This document shows, one piece after another, positions 6,480 to 9,852 of a stretch of DNA of 9,852 bases (position 1 is the first letter of the stretch; the number at the start of each line of letters is the position of its first letter). The notes under the pieces were generated by a model, which was not told where the DNA came from, did no database searches, and saw only the letters and a program-made list of their open reading frames with translations. This DNA comes from Ruminococcaceae bacterium UBA1236 (lineage in GTDB: Bacteria; Bacillota; Clostridia; Oscillospirales; Acutalibacteraceae). The stretch spans positions 22,512 through 32,363 of the forward strand of contig DBWO01000042.1 of NCBI GenBank assembly GCA_002309055.1, written 5' to 3'. Position numbers and translations under genes: made by a program.

Positions 6480-7856
6480 TTTTTGAGGGCCGTTGAATAC
6501 GTTTTCCTCCTGGAATTTTGCTATCTTGTCAATTACGCTGAGGATTACATCGAAGCCCGTGCCTACGGTCTCAACGTCAAATCTGTCGGATGTGTCTCTC
6601 CAGGTGTGATAGTAATAAGTGAGCATGGGATTCTGCGCCGCGAAGGTAACGGATTTGATGCCCGCCTTCGTCATCGGTGTGCTGTCGCATCCGCCCACGG
6701 GGTTATGGATGCAGCCGCCCGTTTTGCTCTCAATGCCGAGCTCGGCGAAAGTGTCCTTGAACATATTTTCAAGGTCTTTGTCAAACCTGGTCATCTGCCA
6801 GTCGTCCTGAATAACAACCTCGAAATAGTCCTTATCGGCAACAGAGTCGATATTGATGTTCCAGGCGTTATCAAGGATGGGCTCGCCCTTGTGCTGCTCT
6901 GTGAAAGCCATTGAGCCTCTGAGGCCCGCCTCTTCGGAGCCGCAGTTGAAATCTATGATGCGGCAGTTTCTGGGCATCTTGTCGGGATTCTCTTTGAAGT
7001 ATTTGATAACCTCATAGCTCAGGGCTATGCCGGTAGCGTTGTCCATCGCGCCTTTTGAAGCGTTTCTCGGGTCGGGATCGGCCCACATGCAAACGAAGCA
7101 GCAGCCGACCGCGCAGACGATGGGGACGAAAGCCATAATTTTATCGAGTATTCCGTAAAAAGCCGTGAAACCTGAGCTGACATCTATATACTGAGACAGC
7201 TGATCGGCGTAAACACCGAAAATAGCCCATTCTGCCCTGAAAATATCCGCGCTGGCGTAAACGACCGCCTGGAAAATGCAGTAAAACGCCATAAGGAAGA
7301 AGCAGACAGCGCCGAAGCCGACTTTGCCGTAGGTTGCGATGATGCCCTTTATGGGCTCGTTCCTGTGCTTGAACGCGTGCTCGGAGTGCTTCCAGCACCA
7401 GCTTGTGTCGGTGTGACCCGAAAGGATGATTGTGTAGTCATAGTTGCCGTCGGGCGGGGTGAGTTCGCCGTAAACATTCTGTGAGATTTCTCTCTTGAAA
7501 AACATATCAAACCAGGTCTTGTAAAGGAATACGCTGAATATGAGCCAGATTATGGTGAAAAGGCCGAGAGCGGCGAGCGCAAACCATAATGAAGGAATGT
7601 GGCGCGCAAAATAGCTGCCGACGCACAGGATAATTCCCGCGTAGCCGGCGTAGGGGATGCCGCCGATTGACGCTCTGGGCGACACGGCAAACTCCTCTTT
7701 GACGGGCTTGATGCCTATTTCCTCCAGCTTTTTGCCCATATAGTCGGCAAATTTCTTTTCTCCGTCGGAGCCGGGCAGCCTTGACCCGATTTCTTTTTCC
7801 GCGTGCTGAACTATAGCATACGCCTCGTCCGCATAAGTTTTGTTTTCAGGATTCAT
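6477..7856 (-). CDS. Multi-pass membrane M28-family metallopeptidase
   Basis: A 459-residue di-zinc M28 (aminopeptidase-type) peptidase. Ligand motifs: SGHTD (H148, with D150 of HxD), AMDNATG (bridging D272), GSEEAG (general base E308, ligand E309), NIDSV (D337) and YYHTWRD (H417). Four hydrophobic segments are visible: about 64-84, 87-112, 177-200 and 240-259. The last two lie between H148 and D272, a stretch that is only about 20 residues in soluble M28 enzymes, so a membrane hairpin is inserted into the catalytic domain. There is no signal peptide; positive residues around KPVKEE, KTWF and FKRE suggest that the N-terminus and active site face the cytoplasm. The start chosen is MNPENK at 7856, because GGAGG (7864-7868) lies seven bases upstream. 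The alternative ATG at 7871 has no ribosome binding site and would put this GGAGG inside the gene. It is first in an operon with the alkaline phosphatase. Substrate unknown. Confidence 0.87.
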   Translation of the reverse strand: MNPENKTYADEAYAIVQHAEKEIGSRLPGSDGEKKFADYMGKKLEEIGIKPVKEEFAVSPRASIGGIPYAGYAGIILCVGSYFARHIPSLWFALAALGLFTIIWLIFSVFLYKTWFDMFFKREISQNVYGELTPPDGNYDYTIILSGHTDTSWCWKHSEHAFKHRNEPIKGIIATYGKVGFGAVCFFLMAFYCIFQAVVYASADIFRAEWAIFGVYADQLSQYIDVSSGFTAFYGILDKIMAFVPIVCAVGCCFVCMWADPDPRNASKGAMDNATGIALSYEVIKYFKENPDKMPRNCRIIDFNCGSEEAGLRGSMAFTEQHKGEPILDNAWNINIDSVADKDYFEVVIQDDWQMTRFDKDLENMFKDTFAELGIESKTGGCIHNPVGGCDSTPMTKAGIKSVTFAAQNPMLTYYYHTWRDTSDRFDVETVGTGFDVILSVIDKIAKFQEENVFNGPQK

Positions 7857-7863
7857 TGAGGAA

Positions 7864-7869
7864 CCTCCC
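7864..7869 (-). promoter_or_regulatory. Ribosome binding site that decides the M28 start
   Basis: On the minus strand ATGGGAGGTTCCTCAATG holds two ATGs. GGGAGG is part of the first ATG's own codons and lies seven bases before the second, so initiation at 7856 is preferred over 7871. Confidence 0.75.
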
Positions 7870-7876
7870 ATAATTC

Positions 7877-7891
7877 AATGTGTATCACATT
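7877..7891. promoter_or_regulatory. Inverted repeat at the transcription start of the M28 operon (possible operator)
   Basis: AATGTG-TAT-CACATT is a perfect 6+6 inverted repeat with a three-base spacer. It lies immediately downstream of the minus-strand -10 box and covers the predicted start near 7887. A repressor bound there would block initiation. No regulator gene is in the window, so its identity is unknown. Confidence 0.45.
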
Positions 7892-7893
7892 TT

Positions 7894-7922
7894 ATAATAT
7901 TTTCGGCACAAATACAAGTCAA
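7894..7922 (-). promoter_or_regulatory. Sigma-A promoter of the M28/alkaline phosphatase operon
   Basis: On the minus strand TTGACT (7917-7922) and TATTAT (7894-7899) are separated by exactly 17 bases, each one base from consensus. Predicted transcription starts near 7887, giving a leader of about 30 bases to the ATG at 7856. AT-rich sequence upstream (7923-7952) may act as an UP element shared with the divergent promoter. Confidence 0.75.
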
Positions 7923-7952
7923 TTAAAGCAATTTTAAAAAATTTTGTTTATA

Positions 7953-7981
7953 TTGACTAATCGCGCGTATAAGTGTAAAAT
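7953..7981 (+). promoter_or_regulatory. Sigma-A promoter of the C1A protease gene
   Basis: TTGACT (7953-7958) and TAAAAT (7976-7981) are separated by 17 bases, each one base from consensus. Predicted start is near 7988. TATAAGTG occurs twice, at 7968-7975 and 7981-7988, flanking the -10 box with a 13-base period, and could be regulatory. The strong Shine-Dalgarno AGGAGG (8006-8011) follows, eight bases before the ATG. Confidence 0.75.
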
Positions 7982-8019
7982 ATAAGTGAATATAATCCGT
8001 CGGAAAGGAGGCGGCAATA

Positions 8020-9792
8020 ATGAAAAAAATCATATCTCTGTGCCTTTGCGCAGCGCTTGTTTTCTGCGCCGCTTCCGCGGGTGTAAAAAGCGGCGCCGCC
8101 GCAGAGCTTAAATCAAAACATCTCGTTTTTTCCGACGACGGTTACAGCTATAAAATCGTGGATGAAAACGGCAGTGAGATACCGGTTAAAAAAGCGTCAA
8201 AAGCTCCCGCAAAGGCGCCCTCGCGCCGCGCGGCTTCCGCCTACCCCTCTTCATATAACTCTGCCGATTACAGCCGCCTTCCGGCTATAAAGAATCAGGG
8301 TCAGACGGGCACCTGCTGGGCGTTTGCCGCCGTCACCGCGCTCGAAAGCGACGCCATCACAAAAGGTCTCGCGCAGCGCGGCAGATTTGCCTTTTCTCCC
8401 TCGCATTTAACCTGGTTTACCTACACTCTGCCCTCTCTTACGGATGACCCGCATTACGGCGAGGGCATAACCTCAAACACCCCGTATATGCGCGGCGGCA
8501 ACTGGGTTTATGCGGCGTCTACGCTCATGGAGTGGTCGGGCCTCGCGAATAACAGCGACTACCCGTTTTATCCCTATCAGCCCGCCCTTATGGGAAACTA
8601 TCCCGAGAGCGCGAGGTATGACACGGGCTCCGGCTTTTTGATTGAGGATGCCATCTGGTTTGAAACCGACGATTTTGAGGGCATCAAGGGCTGGATAACG
8701 GAGCACGGCGTGTGCACCGCGGCGCTTTACTATGACGAGCAGTATGAGAATCAGCAGACACACTCCTACTACGAGAATCTGTTTGACAGCCCCGACCCGG
8801 AGGTCGGCATAAACCACAATATATCCCTGGTCGGCTGGGACGATAATTATCCCGCCTCCAATTTCACTATCAATCCCGGCTCAGACGGCGCCTGGCTCGT
8901 GCAGGACAGCTGGGGAACGGGCGTACATAACAGGGGCTTTTACTGGCTCTCTTATTATAACGCCCATTTCGAATATCCCGTCGGTTTTTCCGTGAGGGAA
9001 AAGGGCAAATATTACGGCAATTATTCCTATAACGGCTCGTGCCCCTTCAACGCAATCGGCTTTGAGGGGCCTCTGACCGCCGCCAATGTTTTCACCTCGC
9101 GCGGGTATGAAAAAATATCGTCCGTTTCGTTTTTTACATATGATCTGGGCGACACCGCCGTAATAAAGATTTACACGGGTCTCGACCCTTCCGGCGCGCC
9201 CGATTCCGGCACGCTTGCCTGCACGCTGAGCGCTGATGTTCCCGAAGCCGGCTATCATACCTATAACCTGCCCTATGACGTGAATATCGCCCCGGGCACA
9301 AAGTTTTCCGTGTGCTTAACGCTCGATAACGCCGATTCCGATGTTTATTTCGCCGTTGAGATTCCCGGGGCCAACTATACGTGCGGCGCGGGCGAAAGCC
9401 TTTATTATCTCAATAATGTCTGGAATGATACGCTGAACGACAACTACGGCAATTTCTTTATTCAGGCGTTTACAAAATGCGCGCACAGCTTTGAGCAGGT
9501 AACAGTCGCCCCCACCTGCACGGCAGAAGGCAGCGTCACGGATATCTGCACGCAGTGCGGCGATGTTTACTCCTTCAACGCCATACCCGCCACGGGCCAT
9601 TCCTTCGGAAGCTGGTCGGAATACGAAGCCAACGGGGCAAGATATGTCAGCACCAGGCAGTGCAGTGTATGCGGCGCCGTGGATGAGAGGCACTATGACC
9701 GCGGCACAAACACCATAACGCTTGAGAGACTGCTTGAAATTATTTTTGAGCGCATTTTTGCAGCCCTTGGCATAGCGTTCTCAAAGCTGTAA
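8020..9792 (+). CDS. Secreted papain-family (C1A) cysteine protease with lectin-like and Cys-pair domains
   Basis: A 590-residue exported protease. A signal peptide (MKKIISLCLCAALVFCAASA) is followed by a short propeptide-like, Lys/Ala-rich stretch (about 30-75). The papain core spans about 84-325: IKNQGQTGTCWAF holds the oxyanion Gln Q93 and catalytic C99, INHNISLVGWDD holds H266, and LVQDSWGTG holds D296 where papain has Asn175 (NSWG). Residues about 331-485 look like the lectin-like domain that follows such protease cores in Clostridia (YYGNYSYNG, then VIKIYTGLD). Residues 487-560 are rich in CxxC pairs (C510/C513, C548/C551) with HSF and PATGHSFGSW motifs, a module common in surface proteins of gut Clostridia. 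The C-terminus (566-590) is a hydrophobic, probably amphipathic segment. No LPXTG sorting signal is seen. The gene stands alone, with its own promoter and terminator, and likely degrades extracellular protein. Confidence 0.9.
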   Translation: MKKIISLCLCAALVFCAASAGVKSGAAAELKSKHLVFSDDGYSYKIVDENGSEIPVKKASKAPAKAPSRRAASAYPSSYNSADYSRLPAIKNQGQTGTCWAFAAVTALESDAITKGLAQRGRFAFSPSHLTWFTYTLPSLTDDPHYGEGITSNTPYMRGGNWVYAASTLMEWSGLANNSDYPFYPYQPALMGNYPESARYDTGSGFLIEDAIWFETDDFEGIKGWITEHGVCTAALYYDEQYENQQTHSYYENLFDSPDPEVGINHNISLVGWDDNYPASNFTINPGSDGAWLVQDSWGTGVHNRGFYWLSYYNAHFEYPVGFSVREKGKYYGNYSYNGSCPFNAIGFEGPLTAANVFTSRGYEKISSVSFFTYDLGDTAVIKIYTGLDPSGAPDSGTLACTLSADVPEAGYHTYNLPYDVNIAPGTKFSVCLTLDNADSDVYFAVEIPGANYTCGAGESLYYLNNVWNDTLNDNYGNFFIQAFTKCAHSFEQVTVAPTCTAEGSVTDICTQCGDVYSFNAIPATGHSFGSWSEYEANGARYVSTRQCSVCGAVDERHYDRGTNTITLERLLEIIFERIFAALGIAFSKL

Positions 9793-9804
9793 ACAATGTT
9801 TTCC

Positions 9805-9831
9805 GCTCCGCCTTTCCGGCGGAGCATTTTT
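9805..9831 (+). terminator. Intrinsic terminator of the C1A protease gene
   Basis: GCTCCGCC (9805-9812) and GGCGGAGC (9818-9825) form a perfect 8-bp GC-rich stem with loop TTTCC, followed by ATTTTT. It begins 12 bases after the stop codon. The remaining 21 bases of the window show no feature. Confidence 0.88.
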
Positions 9832-9852
9832 GTATTGTAAAACCACACGTTT

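Overview
The window looks like chromosome from a low-to-medium GC Gram-positive anaerobe, most likely an uncultured gut-type member of the Clostridia (Oscillospiraceae/Ruminococcaceae-like). This is inferred from purine-rich AGGAGG-type ribosome binding sites, sigma-A promoters with 17-bp spacers, Sec-exported hydrolases without Gram-negative features, a papain-like protease with a lectin-like domain and cysteine-pair modules of the kind common in gut Clostridia, and GH27/GH35 enzymes of a gut-Firmicutes type. No taxonomic search was possible.

Layout. Positions 1-2748 (+) hold the 3' part of a GH27 alpha-galactosidase-like gene followed after one base by a purple-acid-phosphatase-like metallophosphoesterase. 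A bidirectional terminator (2776-2812) separates this pair from a convergent GH35 beta-galactosidase-like gene (4837 down to 2816, -), which is interrupted by one in-frame TAA at 3932-3934. The 459-bp gap 4838-5296 holds the GH35 leader, four tandem 23-bp repeats, an AT-rich segment with its own 14-bp repeat, and the terminator of the next operon. That operon (7856 down to 5297, -) encodes a multi-pass membrane M28 metallopeptidase and, translationally coupled to it, an exported PhoA-type alkaline phosphatase. A divergent promoter region (about 7877-8019) separates it from a secreted papain-family (C1A) cysteine protease (8020-9792, +), which ends in a clear terminator.

Function. All six genes encode hydrolases: two galactosidase-type glycosidases, two phosphomonoesterase-type enzymes from unrelated superfamilies, and two peptidases. 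A reasonable inference is scavenging of sugars, phosphate and peptides from host or diet material, but apart from the two short operons nothing in the sequence shows that they act together. I did not find a convincing new multi-gene system. The most notable points are the nonsense-interrupted but otherwise intact GH35 gene, the 23-bp repeat array, the membrane hairpin inserted between metal ligands of the M28 peptidase, and the Asn-to-Asp change in the C1A catalytic triad.
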